In this document: in pieces, positions 1 through 9,209 of the stretch
Layout: every line of letters starts with the position of its first letter
How positions within the stretch are numbered: the first letter of the stretch is position 1
Assembly (NCBI GenBank): GCA_028819575.1
Contig: JAPPLB010000069.1
Coordinates: 1-64,000, forward strand
Length of the DNA: 64,000 nucleotides
Origin: Bryobacterales bacterium
GTDB taxonomy: Bacteria; Acidobacteriota; Terriglobia; Bryobacterales; UBA6623
Direction: 5' to 3'
Translations under genes and position numbers: made by a program
The notes under the pieces: model-generated
The model's input: only the letters and a program-made list of their open reading frames with translations
What the model was told of the DNA's origin: nothing
The model's database searches: none

Positions 1-113
1 GCGTACTTGAACAGTACGTTGAGCACGGCAAGCAAGCACAACGAAGTCCTGGCGGCCGTATGGCGTGCTTCGGCCGTCGGGTGGCGGGAAAGGCAAGCTG
101 GACTTAGGGATCG
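1..113 (+). repeat. Truncated copy of the dispersed CCTGCAT-type intergenic element
   Basis: This left-edge segment matches the right half of the 212-bp element at 7809-8020. It shares the hairpin CGTACT-TGAAC-AGTACG, the run TTGAGCACGGCAAGCAAGC, and a tail resembling GTGCTTCGGCCGTCGGGTGG. The 5' half lies outside the window or is missing. Positions 114-174, between this copy and the end of accC, show nothing recognisable. Confidence 0.7.
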
Positions 114-174
114 TTGAACAAGTCGTCACAGATGCGAGTGTAGGCCGTCGCCCCGTCCTGCCGCAACGTGGCGG

Positions 175-1551
175 CTATTTGACGACTCGACTCATACCGG
201 CATCGGCTCGTCGTTGGGCAAAACGGTCAAGGTAGTGCGTATCGAAGTTCCCAAGGACAAAATCCGGGTCGGCCATTACCCGCTCGTGAAAGGGGATCAA
301 TGTGTCGATTCCCTCCATCAACATCATGCCGAGGGAGCGCTGCATGCGGCTGATGGCCTCGGTGCGGTCGCGTCCATGCGCGATGAGTTTCGCGACAAGC
401 GAGTCGTAGTACGGTGGGACAAACCAGCCTGAGTACGCCGCCGTGTCCACACGGATGCCCGGCCCGCCCGGCAGAAGCATCTGCGTGATACGTCCCGCGG
501 AGGGTACGAATGTCTTGGGGTTTTCCGCGTTGATGCGGCACTCGATGGCATGCCCCCGCGGCTCGATCTTGCCGGACACAATGGACGACAAGGGTTCGCC
601 TGCCGCAAGCAGTAGCTGACTCTTGACCAGATCGATTCCGGTGACCGCTTCCGTGATCGGGTGCTCGACCTGGATGCGGGCGTTTAGCTCGATGAAGTAG
701 AGTTCGCTCTCATCATCCATCAGGAACTCCGCCGTGCCGGCATTCGAGTAGCCGACTCGTTCGAAAGCCTTTTCAAGCCGCCGGCACATTCGGTTACGTG
801 TTTTCGAGTCGATGCGGGGCGAGGGCGCTTCTTCGATCAGCTTCTGATGCCGTCTTTGGATCGAGCATTCCCGTTCGCCTAACGCAGCGACGTTCCCATG
901 GTTGTCTCCAAGAATCTGGAATTCGATATGACGTGGCCCCTCGATGTATTTCTCGAGATAAACGTCGGACGATTGAAAACTCACTGCCGCCTCGTGTCGC
1001 GCCTGATGGAACAGTTCGGGCAGTTCGCTCGGCTCTCGAACGATTCGCATGCCGCGTCCCCCGCCGCCGCCGGCCGCCTTGAGGATGACAGGGAAGCCGA
1101 TGTCCTTCGCTAGGGAAAGAGCCTCGCGGGCGGTTTCGAGCGGCTCCTCGGACCCCGGCAGGATCGGCAGACCGGCTGCGCGCGCCTGCTTGCGAGCTTC
1201 GGCTTTGTCGCCCATCTGCCGAATGGTTTCGACTTCCGGGCCGATGAACCGAATGCCCGACTCACGGCAGACATCCGCGAAGCCGGCGTTCTCGGCCAGG
1301 AATCCGTAGCCGGGATGGATCGCGTCGACATCGGTGATTTCCGCCGCGCTGATCACCGCAGGCACGTTCAGGTAACTGTCTTTGCTGCGCGGAGGGCCGA
1401 TGCAGAGCGCTTCATCGGCATGGCGGACGTGCAGCGACTCGCGGTCCGCTTCCGAGTAGACGGCGACCGTGCGAATCCCGAGGTCCTTGCAGGCGGAGAT
1501 GACTCGGACCGCAATCTCGCCTCGGTTCGCGATCAATACTTTTTTGAACAT
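175..1551 (-). CDS. accC: Acetyl-CoA carboxylase, biotin carboxylase subunit
   Basis: Biotin carboxylase carboxylates the biotin on BCCP with ATP and bicarbonate, in the first committed step of fatty acid synthesis in the cytoplasm. The 458-aa length is standard. The N-terminus [16 protein letters not shown], the glycine-rich ATP-grasp loop [11 protein letters not shown], the [20 protein letters not shown] block and the metal/catalytic segment [16 protein letters not shown] are all present. It starts 12 bp after the accB stop and is clearly co-transcribed with it. The carboxyltransferase genes accA and accD are not in the window. Identification is secure. Confidence 0.97.
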   Translation of the reverse strand: MFKKVLIANRGEIAVRVISACKDLGIRTVAVYSEADRESLHVRHADEALCIGPPRSKDSYLNVPAVISAAEITDVDAIHPGYGFLAENAGFADVCRESGIRFIGPEVETIRQMGDKAEARKQARAAGLPILPGSEEPLETAREALSLAKDIGFPVILKAAGGGGGRGMRIVREPSELPELFHQARHEAAVSFQSSDVYLEKYIEGPRHIEFQILGDNHGNVAALGERECSIQRRHQKLIEEAPSPRIDSKTRNRMCRRLEKAFERVGYSNAGTAEFLMDDESELYFIELNARIQVEHPITEAVTGIDLVKSQLLLAAGEPLSSIVSGKIEPRGHAIECRINAENPKTFVPSAGRITQMLLPGGPGIRVDTAAYSGWFVPPYYDSLVAKLIAHGRDRTEAISRMQRSLGMMLMEGIDTLIPFHERVMADPDFVLGNFDTHYLDRFAQRRADAGMSRVVK

Positions 1552-1563
1552 TCGCGAAAAAAG

Positions 1564-2070
1564 TTAGCTCGGCCGGATCGCGAACAGTGCTTCACCGTAT
1601 TCGACGGGCTGCCCGTTCGAGACGAGCTGCTTCTCGATGGTTCCCGCCACGTCGGCTTCAATCTCGTTCATCAGCTTCATCGCTTCGATGATGCAAAGCA
1701 CCTGCCCCGCGGTGACTTGGTCCCCAACCTCGACGAAGGGCTCGGCGTCAGGGCTGGGCGCCTCGTAAAAGGTTCCCACAATGGGAGACTTCACCTGCGT
1801 GAGGCCTGCATCGGAGGATTCGGTCGGAGCGGCGGTTTCAGCGGTCGGATCGAGCGGTTTTCGAGGCTCTTCCCCTGCAGGCGAGGGGATCTCCGTGATC
1901 TGCTGCGGGGCTGAAACGCCGGGGGCGACGATGACGTAAGGCGGCCGGTTTCCGTCATCGGACGATCCTCGTCGGATACGAACCTTCTCGTCGCCTCTTT
2001 CGAGTTCGAATTCCTGGATGTCTCGCTCTGCGAGGGCATCCATCAGTTCCTTGATTTCGTCCAGGTTCAT
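1564..2070 (-). CDS. accB: Acetyl-CoA carboxylase biotin carboxyl carrier protein
   Basis: BCCP carries carboxybiotin between AccC and the carboxyltransferase. The C-terminal biotinyl domain has the biotinylation motif [10 protein letters not shown], where the lysine is modified, preceded by the usual [13 protein letters not shown] stretch. The N-terminal helix [26 protein letters not shown] is typical and decides the start at 2070 (168 aa); an in-frame extension to 2127 adds residues unlike the family. A Pro/Ala/Glu-rich linker separates the domains. It sits directly upstream of accC. Confidence 0.95.
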   Translation of the reverse strand: MNLDEIKELMDALAERDIQEFELERGDEKVRIRRGSSDDGNRPPYVIVAPGVSAPQQITEIPSPAGEEPRKPLDPTAETAAPTESSDAGLTQVKSPIVGTFYEAPSPDAEPFVEVGDQVTAGQVLCIIEAMKLMNEIEADVAGTIEKQLVSNGQPVEYGEALFAIRPS

Positions 2071-2140
2071 CCCGTTGCGTACCGTTAAAGTGAAACCTGT
2101 TCTGGTTTGGGCAGGAGAGCCCGGCACTCGCTCCCGATGA

Positions 2141-3256
2141 TCACAAGGTTCGCAGTTGTCGAGGTGTACGGCTGAGCAGTTCGCAACCTGTCTTGGTCAC
2201 GAGAAGCAGGTCTTCAATCCGCACTCCTCCGACGCCTTCGACATATGCGCCCGGTTCGATCGTGATTACCATGCCCGATGCCAGCCGCGTCTTTTCGCCT
2301 GCCCCCACTCGTGGCTGCTCGTGAATCTCGAGTCCGACTCCATGACCGGTGGCGTGCGGGAAGACATCACCATACCCAAAGTCCGCAAGCACTTTTCTCG
2401 CCGCTTGATCCACCGTTGCGGCTTTGACACCGGATCGAACCTGATCCACAGCCGCTTTCTGGGCTTCCCGAACTGCTCGGAAAATCCGCCGCTTTTCGCT
2501 TCCGACGCGCCCGAAACATATCGTTCGGGTCATGTCACTGTTGTAGCCATCGAGTATAGCACCGTGATCCAGAACAACGAGTGAGTTGGGAACGATACGC
2601 TCCGACCGGGCGCGGGCATGGGGCAGGGCAGAGTGAGGTCCGCTGGCAACGATCGTTTCAAACGCCGGACCCTCTGCACCCAAGCTGCGGAACTCGAAGT
2701 CCAGTTCGGCCGCCAAGCGGGCTTCGGTCCATTCCACCCGCGCCCGTGAGCAGACGTTGTCGAACGCTCTTGAATTCAGCCGTGCAGCGAGACGAATCTT
2801 TTCAATCTCGTCAGGCGTCTTCACTAGGCGAAGCTTCTCAACGAGGCCGTCCACCGGCTCGACCCGTGTCTGGCGGAGTTTGCGCCGCAGCGTTCGATAG
2901 AGTGCATGCGAAATGCGGTTCTCTTCGACCGCGAGCCGACAGACTTGCTCCTCATGGAGATCACTGAAGAGCAGGTCGAGCGGACTTTGCGTCGATTCGC
3001 ATACATCGACACCTCGTGCTTGTGCTTTCGCTTGGGCCGTGTAACGTCCATCGGTGTAAAGCTTGGCGCGGTCGGCTGAGATGATCAGAAATCCGTAGCT
3101 TCCGGCGAATCCGCAAAGGTATTGAATGTTCGACCCTGCGGAGACGAGAAAGCGGTCGCTGCCTTCGAAGCCGGCCTTCGCCAAGTCGAGACGCAGCTTC
3201 CTGACGCGCTTCTTGAAGCTGACCAGCTCGACTCGCGCTTGGTGCTGTGTCGTCAC
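2141..3256 (-). CDS. M24 family Xaa-Pro aminopeptidase
   Basis: Cytoplasmic metallopeptidase of the creatinase/prolidase fold that removes N-terminal residues preceding proline. There is an N-terminal creatinase-like domain (about residues 15-140) and a C-terminal M24 domain with the five metal ligands visible in [15 protein letters not shown] (two Asp), [13 protein letters not shown] (His), [11 protein letters not shown] (Glu) and [10 protein letters not shown] (Glu). It starts at GTG 3256. Order peptidase-accB-accC resembles the common pepP-efp-accB-accC arrangement, but no efp lies between. PepP versus PepQ specificity cannot be told from sequence. Confidence 0.9.
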   Translation of the reverse strand: MTTQHQARVELVSFKKRVRKLRLDLAKAGFEGSDRFLVSAGSNIQYLCGFAGSYGFLIISADRAKLYTDGRYTAQAKAQARGVDVCESTQSPLDLLFSDLHEEQVCRLAVEENRISHALYRTLRRKLRQTRVEPVDGLVEKLRLVKTPDEIEKIRLAARLNSRAFDNVCSRARVEWTEARLAAELDFEFRSLGAEGPAFETIVASGPHSALPHARARSERIVPNSLVVLDHGAILDGYNSDMTRTICFGRVGSEKRRIFRAVREAQKAAVDQVRSGVKAATVDQAARKVLADFGYGDVFPHATGHGVGLEIHEQPRVGAGEKTRLASGMVITIEPGAYVEGVGGVRIEDLLLVTKTGCELLSRTPRQLRTL

Positions 3257-3279
3257 TATGCCCGCTCAGGAACTGCAAA

Positions 3280-3450
3280 CCTGCATTTCTCATCAAGTGG
3301 CGAGGTGAAATGCCTGCTTGCTGCGGGCAGGTGTGAGAGGGCCGTCAGGAAGAGGCGCGCGCCACTCGCGCCATCAACACGGACTTTACGCCAGGCTGCT
3401 GAGACATCGGCAAGCGGTCTCTGGCGGACGTTCGTTGTCACGGCGAAGCA
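3280..3450 (+). repeat. Degenerate copy of the dispersed CCTGCAT-type element
   Basis: It begins CCTGCATTTCTCATCAAGTGGCG, then shares GAGAGGGCCGTCAGGA followed by GAGGCGC with the 7809-8020 copy before diverging. It fills the gap between the peptidase start (3256, minus) and the upstream lipoprotein stop (3438), so the peptidase promoter must lie in or next to it. The right end is poorly defined. Confidence 0.6.
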
Positions 3451-4112
3451 CCGGCCAGATCTTCTGCCAGCAGGCGGGCGCGAGCGGCCAGGTTTCTCGC
3501 GAGCGGCAGGTCCTCTCCGCGTACTTCCTGCGCCTGCCGCATGAAAGCTCTCACCCGCTTGATTTGTGCGCTGCGTTCCCGGAGACCGCCGCCGTTCAAA
3601 ACCCGGCTCAGACTCTCTTCAGCAGCGGCAAGATCGCGGTCGATCATGCGGTTGTACTCGGAGCGTTCTTCGGAGGAAAGAATGATGCCGAGTCGAAACG
3701 GCGTCCGGGGATTCACCGCTGGTTCGGGGGTCGTTACGGCTTGCTCGTCCGCTGTCGGCTCATTGTCGGCAAGCGGCTCGGACGTTTCCTCGTCGCTCTG
3801 ATCGGACCGCTCGACTCTCAATGGGATGTGTTCGGATGTGATGGCTTCCGGCGGAATGGGCTGCGGAGGTGGCAGTTTCTCCTGCGTTTGCGGTTCCCAA
3901 GCCACGCCGGCCGGACGCTCCGGCGGGCCAGCGGCCGGCTCAGCCGTCACCGGAGCCGGAGGAGGCGCCGCGGTTGTCTTCCTCCCGCATCCTGCCTGCG
4001 TGATCATTGCGGCAAGCAACAAGCCCGCTCCCATGATTCGAGCTGCTGGGATGCGGATTCGCGGTCTTGAAGCGATCGCACCAACAGGATCGGCGCTGGA
4101 AGGGAATAACAT
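3438..4112 (-). CDS. Putative lipoprotein of unknown function, charged C-terminus
   Basis: No family is recognised. A basic stretch is followed by the hydrophobic segment GAGLLLAAMITQ and lipobox AGC, so the mature protein should be lipid-anchored after export. Residues about 45-140 are rich in Pro, Glu and Ala with low complexity; the C-terminal ~75 residues are charged and helical (SEERSEYNRMIDRDLAAAEE). The start could be ATG 4112 or the internal ATG at 4034; the longer form gives the n-region its positive charges. It lies 38 bp downstream of the sensor kinase on the same strand, so it may be an accessory of that two-component system. Confidence 0.65.
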   Translation of the reverse strand: MLFPSSADPVGAIASRPRIRIPAARIMGAGLLLAAMITQAGCGRKTTAAPPPAPVTAEPAAGPPERPAGVAWEPQTQEKLPPPQPIPPEAITSEHIPLRVERSDQSDEETSEPLADNEPTADEQAVTTPEPAVNPRTPFRLGIILSSEERSEYNRMIDRDLAAAEESLSRVLNGGGLRERSAQIKRVRAFMRQAQEVRGEDLPLARNLAARARLLAEDLAGASP

Positions 4113-4150
4113 GAGATCCTTCGCCTTGGCGGACGCCGCTCCGAGATCTT

Positions 4151-6070
4151 TCAGGCGCCGTTTGCTCCCATCCGCGATTCGGCCCGCTCTTCGGCGTCAG
4201 AAGCGCCTCCGGACTGTCCACTCCGGTCACGCGGGAAGCGCAGCCGAAACGTTGTGCCCTCATTTTGTTCGCTGGTGAAGTCGATTGTACCACTGTGCAG
4301 TTGCACCACCCGAAAGGTCATGGCGAGCCCGATACCGCTGCCTTTGCCCTTTGTCGAGAAGTACAGGTTGTAGATTTTCTCTTGTAACTCCACAGGGATT
4401 CCTGCGCCTTCATCCTGCACTTTGAGCAGCCACATGCCGGCTGATTCTTCGACGGAGATGGTCAGGGTCCCACCGTTCGTCATTGCTTCCACACCATTGA
4501 CAACGACGTTGAGGATGGCTTGTATGAGCAGGTCACGATCGCCCTGCATCCGTGCGGTCTCGACTTTCTTGTCCACGACGACTTCTACCGGCTGACCGGC
4601 AGCTTCGGTACGAACGAGTGTTGCGACCTCGGACGCGATCTCGACCAGATCGATCACAGCCATGTTCAACTCGACGGGACGTGTGAAATCCAGGAAGCTT
4701 TTGACGACGCGGTCCAGGCGTGTGATCTCTCGTGAGATTACTCTCAGCTCGGTTTCTGCTTGCGAGTCGCTGTCATGCAACTTGCTCTTGAGCACTTCAA
4801 GATGCAGCACGATCGAGTTGAGGGGATTCTTGATTTCATGGGCTGCCCCGCTGGTAAGCCGGCTGATGGCGGCCAGGCGTGTCGAGATGTCAAGCTGTGA
4901 CTCGATTTGACGTCTTGGCGCAGCCTCGCGGATGGTCACCAAGGTCCCAGCGCGCTCACGGCTCGGAAAGTCCTCCACGACTTCGACCGTCAGCAGAACT
5001 TCGACTGTCGAACCGTCGGGTCGCTCCAGTACGAGCGGACGGTCGCGCACTTCCCGCTGCACGTGGACCGCGCCTTGAACGATGGCTCCCATCTCCGTCG
5101 AGGACGGAAAGACGTCGTGGAGATGCTTGCCCATGACTTCCCAGCGCCCCCGGCTCAGCAGCCGCTCTGCTCCGCGGCCCGCCAGCGCAAGCCGATCGTC
5201 GCGTCCGAACAGAAAAACCGCCTCTTCCATCCGATCCATCAGTTGATCGAGGTTCGACCGCAGTTCCGCGACATCGGCCTGCGCGCCTTGGAACTGCTTG
5301 CCGAGTAGACTGAGCTTCGATTCGACGACCGCTTCTTCCCGCGATACGCTCCGTGACTCCTCGCGAGCTGTCTCGCCGCGCGCGATGCGGTCGATAACCT
5401 CTCCGATTCGTGCGAGCGGCTTGAACGCCCACCTCGAGGCAATGGCGGCAACCACAACGGAAATCAGCAGAGCGATCGCTGAAACGAGTCCGAGGTTCAT
5501 GATTTGCGGAAGCACTTCGTTCCGCAGAAGAACGGTCGACACGATCACGTGGACTGCGAGGATGGGGTCGTCTTGCCCTTGCAGGCCGAGTTCCCGTGTC
5601 ACGCGGTAGTCTCTGTTCGGAGACACGATCTCGTTGATCCGGTCTGTCAAGGTTCTCGATGTGAACTGAGCCAGCTCGGGAGGCAGGTCCAGCTTTTGAC
5701 CCTGCCGCGACGGCAGCGAAGCTGCGAGGATGCGATTGTCTTCGCCGGTGATGACGACCTCGACGATGTAGCGTGCGCCGCCCGTCATCCGCTGCAGAAA
5801 CAGAGCAAGATCTGCGTCGAGTTCGACGATCTGCGTCCAGACACGCTTCATCTCCTCCAGCGTCTGCGGTTGCGGTATCCGGCGCGATGCCTTTTCGTTG
5901 ACGAGCGGGATGAGAAAGCTTTCGACGACCTCCGCATTGCTCGTGGCGAGATATAGGGCGTCGTTCAGCCGCGTTTCAATCGCGTCCCGGACGTTGATGA
6001 CCGAGAGTACGCCGACAACGACGGCTACGAGCAGGATGATGAACGTTCGAAGACGCGCTCGAAGAGACAT
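4151..6070 (-). CDS. Membrane sensor histidine kinase, NtrB-like
   Basis: This 639-aa protein has a first membrane helix at about residues 11-27, a periplasmic sensor region of roughly 160 residues, a second helix near residues 188-212, a HAMP linker, a PAS-like domain, and the kinase core. The phospho-acceptor His is in GAAHEIKNPLNSI; the N box reads NVVVNGVEAM, the G1 box DEGAGIP, the F box FSTKGKGSGIGLAM, and the C-terminal G box EGTTFRLRFP. It phosphorylates a response regulator, most likely the adjacent NtrC-type protein upstream. The signal sensed is unknown. A repeat element separates the two genes. Confidence 0.92.
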   Translation of the reverse strand: MSLRARLRTFIILLVAVVVGVLSVINVRDAIETRLNDALYLATSNAEVVESFLIPLVNEKASRRIPQPQTLEEMKRVWTQIVELDADLALFLQRMTGGARYIVEVVITGEDNRILAASLPSRQGQKLDLPPELAQFTSRTLTDRINEIVSPNRDYRVTRELGLQGQDDPILAVHVIVSTVLLRNEVLPQIMNLGLVSAIALLISVVVAAIASRWAFKPLARIGEVIDRIARGETAREESRSVSREEAVVESKLSLLGKQFQGAQADVAELRSNLDQLMDRMEEAVFLFGRDDRLALAGRGAERLLSRGRWEVMGKHLHDVFPSSTEMGAIVQGAVHVQREVRDRPLVLERPDGSTVEVLLTVEVVEDFPSRERAGTLVTIREAAPRRQIESQLDISTRLAAISRLTSGAAHEIKNPLNSIVLHLEVLKSKLHDSDSQAETELRVISREITRLDRVVKSFLDFTRPVELNMAVIDLVEIASEVATLVRTEAAGQPVEVVVDKKVETARMQGDRDLLIQAILNVVVNGVEAMTNGGTLTISVEESAGMWLLKVQDEGAGIPVELQEKIYNLYFSTKGKGSGIGLAMTFRVVQLHSGTIDFTSEQNEGTTFRLRFPRDRSGQSGGASDAEERAESRMGANGA

Positions 6071-6098
6071 TCGCGTGCTCGGCGGCCAGACAGGCCGG

Positions 6099-6240
6099 CC
6101 TGCATTGTCTCACCACACGGCGAGATGAGAGGTTCGTAAGGACGAGGAGCGGGCTGCTTGCCGAAAGAAGGTGTACCTGAGCGTACATCGGCCACGGCAA
6201 GCAAGCGCAACGAGAGTACCCGGTTTTCCTTTCCTGCCTG
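6099..6240 (+). repeat. Degenerate dispersed CCTGCAT-type element between regulator and kinase genes
   Basis: Starts CCTGCATTGTCTCACCACACGGCG and later carries CACGGCAAGCAAGCGCAACGA, matching the 7809-8020 copy. It occupies much of the 230-bp gap between the response-regulator stop and the kinase start. The right boundary is approximate. Confidence 0.6.
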
Positions 6241-6300
6241 CCTATGGGCCGCTGGCGGCTGGCCGCTGATGTCAGGCTGCCGGGCTCCCATTGTGCTTGC

Positions 6301-7719
6301 TCAGTCCCGGCGCGCTGCCTCACGCGCCGGCTCGGAACCGTATTCCTTGAGCTTGTTGTGGAGCGTCTTGAGGCTGATCTCCAGAATGCGGGCGGCGCGC
6401 GTCTTGTTGTTGTTCGTGTGCGCGAGGGTCTTCAGAATCAGGGCCTTCTCGGCTTCCCGCACGGTTGTTCCCACTCGCAGCGGTACATCATGCGGATCGC
6501 TGGAAACGGCGGCGGCTGGTTCTTTCTCGTCCAATGCTCCGATCAAATGGACCGGCCGGATCGTTCCCTCGCCGGCCAGGATGACCGCTCGCTCCAGAAC
6601 GTTGCGCAGTTCACGGACGTTGCCGGGCCATCGATACCTCCGGAGCTTTTCTGCGACTTCGGGATGAATGCCGACGACCTTGCATTCGTGCTTCTCGTTC
6701 ATCCCGCGGATCAGGGCTTCGGCGATGGGCAGAACATCGTCGGAGCGTTCCCGCAGGGGCGGCAGGTGAACATGAAAGACGTTGAGTCGATAGAAAAGGT
6801 CCTGGCGCATCCCGCCTTGCTCGAGCGCCTCGGCAAGGTCCCTATTGGTGGAAGCGATCACGCGGGTATCGACGCGCAGTTCCCGGCTGCCGCCCAGTCG
6901 GCGAACTCGTGAATCCTCCAGAACGCGCAGCAGCTTGGCCTGCGTGCCGACAGGCATGTCACCGATCTCGTCGAGCAGCAGCGTACCCCCGTGAGCAAGC
7001 TCGAAGCAGCCGGGACGCCGCTGCAACGCGCCAGTGAATGCGCCCTTTTCGTGGCCGAACAGTTCGCTTTCCATGAGCGTTTCGGGAAGAGCCGCGCAAT
7101 TGATGGCCACGAACGGCCCAGCGCTGCGCCGGCTGAGCTTGTGGATTGCACGCGCGACGAGCTCCTTGCCGGTGCCGCTTTCGCCCGTGATCAGCACGGC
7201 GGCCGTGCTGTCCGCGATCTGCCGGACGAGCGAAAAGACCTCCTGCATGGCCTTCGAGGGGCCGACGAGGTCTTCGAGAACACCTCGGTAGCTCAACTCT
7301 CGTTGCAGCCGCTCCGTCTCGCTCGCGAGATGGCCCTGTGCGGCTGCCCGCGAGAGCAGGACCTTCAGGGCGTTGGCTTGAATCGGCTTTTCGAGAAACC
7401 AGAACGCGCCGAGATCGTGAACCGTCTTGAGCGCATTCTCGATGCTGCCGAATGCAGTGAGGACGATGGACACCGGTCTGCTGCCGTCGCTCGAGAGCTT
7501 TTCCAGTAAAGCGAAGCCGTCCATGCGCGGCATGTTGAGGTCGGTGACGACAACCTGCGCCGGGAACGTCTGGAGTGTGTCAAGTGCATCCTGCCCGTCA
7601 AGCGCCGTCTCGACGGTGAAGCCCCACGAGGAGACGAGACTCGCCAGGCCATTGCGTTGATCCTCTTCGTCGTCGACGATCAACACACGAGCCGACGTGG
7701 ATTCCCGAGCCTCCGCCAT
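6301..7719 (-). CDS. Sigma54-dependent response regulator, NtrC family
   Basis: The domain order is receiver (about residues 10-125), AAA+ activator (about 145-385) and Fis-type helix-turn-helix (about 420-465). The receiver has the acidic pair in LIVDDEEDQ, phosphorylatable Asp in VVTDLNMPRMDG and the conserved KP. The AAA+ domain has Walker A GESGTGKE, the sigma54-contacting GAFTGA loop, and Walker B-like GTLLLDEIGDMP. The C-terminal segment NKTRAARILEISLKTLHNKL is the DNA-binding helix pair. It should activate sigma54 promoters when phosphorylated, probably by the kinase encoded next downstream. Targets are not evident here. Confidence 0.95.
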   Translation of the reverse strand: MAEARESTSARVLIVDDEEDQRNGLASLVSSWGFTVETALDGQDALDTLQTFPAQVVVTDLNMPRMDGFALLEKLSSDGSRPVSIVLTAFGSIENALKTVHDLGAFWFLEKPIQANALKVLLSRAAAQGHLASETERLQRELSYRGVLEDLVGPSKAMQEVFSLVRQIADSTAAVLITGESGTGKELVARAIHKLSRRSAGPFVAINCAALPETLMESELFGHEKGAFTGALQRRPGCFELAHGGTLLLDEIGDMPVGTQAKLLRVLEDSRVRRLGGSRELRVDTRVIASTNRDLAEALEQGGMRQDLFYRLNVFHVHLPPLRERSDDVLPIAEALIRGMNEKHECKVVGIHPEVAEKLRRYRWPGNVRELRNVLERAVILAGEGTIRPVHLIGALDEKEPAAAVSSDPHDVPLRVGTTVREAEKALILKTLAHTNNNKTRAARILEISLKTLHNKLKEYGSEPAREAARRD

Positions 7720-8337
7720 GGCTCCTTAATTCTATCCGAAGGACTACCGCCCATCCGGCGTGGGTGCAGTCTGTTACACCCGGCCTTTCAATGACCTGAA
7801 AGCTCTGGCCTGCATTTCTCACCACGTGGCGAAGCGAAGTGCGCGAGAGGGCCGTCAGGACGAGGCGCAAGCCGGGCGGAGGAAAAAGGCGCGAGCCGCT
7901 TGGCGCGCGCAGGCGTACTTGAACAGTACGTTGAGCACGGCAAGCAAGCGTTGCGAAGGAAAAGCGAAATCCTGGCGGTCGTATCGTGTGCTTCGACCGT
8001 GGGGTGGTGAGACATGCAGGCTAAACACCTTCTTGAGACATCCTTCGCGGAGCGCGGCATGGACCACCGGAGGAAGTTTGACCACGTCGTGGCGTCGGCT
8101 GTATCACCGGGCGCTTCGCCATTCGGGAGACTCCAGGGACCCTGGCCAACCGAAGTCACGTAGGTGCCGTTCTGCTCGTCGGCGGACTGCTTGCGGACTC
8201 CGATGCCGCTGGGAAGTTTACGGTTCTCGGTTTTAAGGGCAACTCGGCTTGCCGGCTACATCGACCACCTTCACAGCATCAATGAACGGCCGAAGCGCAT
8301 GGTGATGTTACACGCCGTGCTGCGAGCGTGTTCCCCG
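7720..8337. other. Intergenic region of about 620 bp with one repeat element
   Basis: This gap separates the NtrC-type gene from the LRR-like gene, both on the minus strand. Positions 7809-8020 are the best-preserved dispersed element. The remaining stretch 8021-8337 contains no reading frame with a convincing start, ribosome-binding site or recognisable protein. It may hold the promoter of the regulator-kinase genes. Confidence 0.6.
7809..8020 (+). repeat. Best-preserved dispersed intergenic element, 212 bp with inverted ends
   Basis: The left end CCTGCATTTCTCACCAC and right end GTGGTGAGACATGCAGG are inverted complements over 17 bp with one mismatch. Inside is a short hairpin CGTACT-TGAAC-AGTACG at about 7913-7929. 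No reading frame is evident, so it is a non-autonomous element. Related copies lie at 1-113, 3280-3450, 6099-6240, 13507-13587, 34266-34303 and 51670-51773. Confidence 0.8.
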
Positions 8338-8928
8338 TTACTGGTCGGGCTCGGCTTCTTCTTTCTTCTCCGTCGTCTCCAGGTCGGCTGTGTCCCAACC
8401 CTTCTCGATCTTGACGTCAGGGAGCTTCGCGTGCAGTGCCTCGATCCCTTTGTCGGTCACTTTGGTTTGCCAGACATAGAGCTTTTGGAGATTCTCCAGG
8501 CTGGTGAGCTTCTTCAACCCGGCGTCGCTGATGGCTGTCCCGTACAGGTTCAGGTACGTCAGGGTCTTGAGATCGGCAACGACATCGAGCCCGGCGTCAG
8601 TCACCTTGGTTCTTTCAAGATGCAGGTACTCGATCGAGTCCATGGCTTTCAGGTGCTTCAGCCCCGCGTCGCTGACTCCGGTCCCTCCGAGATGTACACG
8701 ATACACTCCGGTAAGCTTCGGAATCGGAGAAAGATGTTCGTCTTTGGCGTCTTCGCGGATCAGGTGAAAGTCGACCTCGACCCGATCGTCATCCGCTGCA
8801 ATCTTTCGAACGGCGCCGCCGGATTCCTCGATCTCCTTTGCCGCTTGGTCGTGTCCCTCGTCGGCTGATAGCATGCTGCCGCTGAAAGCGGGCATCAACA
8901 GCAGCCAGACCGCAATGATTTTGTTCAT
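8338..8928 (-). CDS. Exported leucine-rich-repeat-like protein
   Basis: A signal peptide (NKIIAVWLLLMPAFSGS) leads into about four repeats of roughly 24 residues with the pattern VTDAGL..L..L..L..L.L, for example VSDAGLKHLKAMDSIEYLHL and VTDAGLDVVADLKTLTYLNL. Such LRR-like repeats form solenoids for protein binding and are common in planctomycetes and acidobacteria. The start at 8928 is chosen because GGAGG lies 6 bp upstream and the signal peptide follows immediately; an in-frame start at 8964 has neither. Function unknown; envelope location inferred. Confidence 0.8.
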   Translation of the reverse strand: MNKIIAVWLLLMPAFSGSMLSADEGHDQAAKEIEESGGAVRKIAADDDRVEVDFHLIREDAKDEHLSPIPKLTGVYRVHLGGTGVSDAGLKHLKAMDSIEYLHLERTKVTDAGLDVVADLKTLTYLNLYGTAISDAGLKKLTSLENLQKLYVWQTKVTDKGIEALHAKLPDVKIEKGWDTADLETTEKKEEAEPDQ

Positions 8929-9209
8929 TGAAATCCTCCACTGAAGGAAGCCGGATGGCTTCAAGGAATTTGCCAGTGAAGAATATAGCGGGCCGCGCCC
9001 ATCGATTCAAGCTCGTGCGGAGAGAAAGGCCGTGACTTGTGATTCGTGACGCTCGGCGCGGGCGGGAGGGAGGCTCACCGGCCGCAGGAGTTTCTTTCTT
9101 GATCCCGCCAGGCCGCCTCCGATGGTTTTCCCGAGACCCGAGATACGAATCACGGCCACTGAGGTTTATCTGATCCTTGCGTGCAAGAGTGTAGGACGTA
9201 AGCTCGGCG

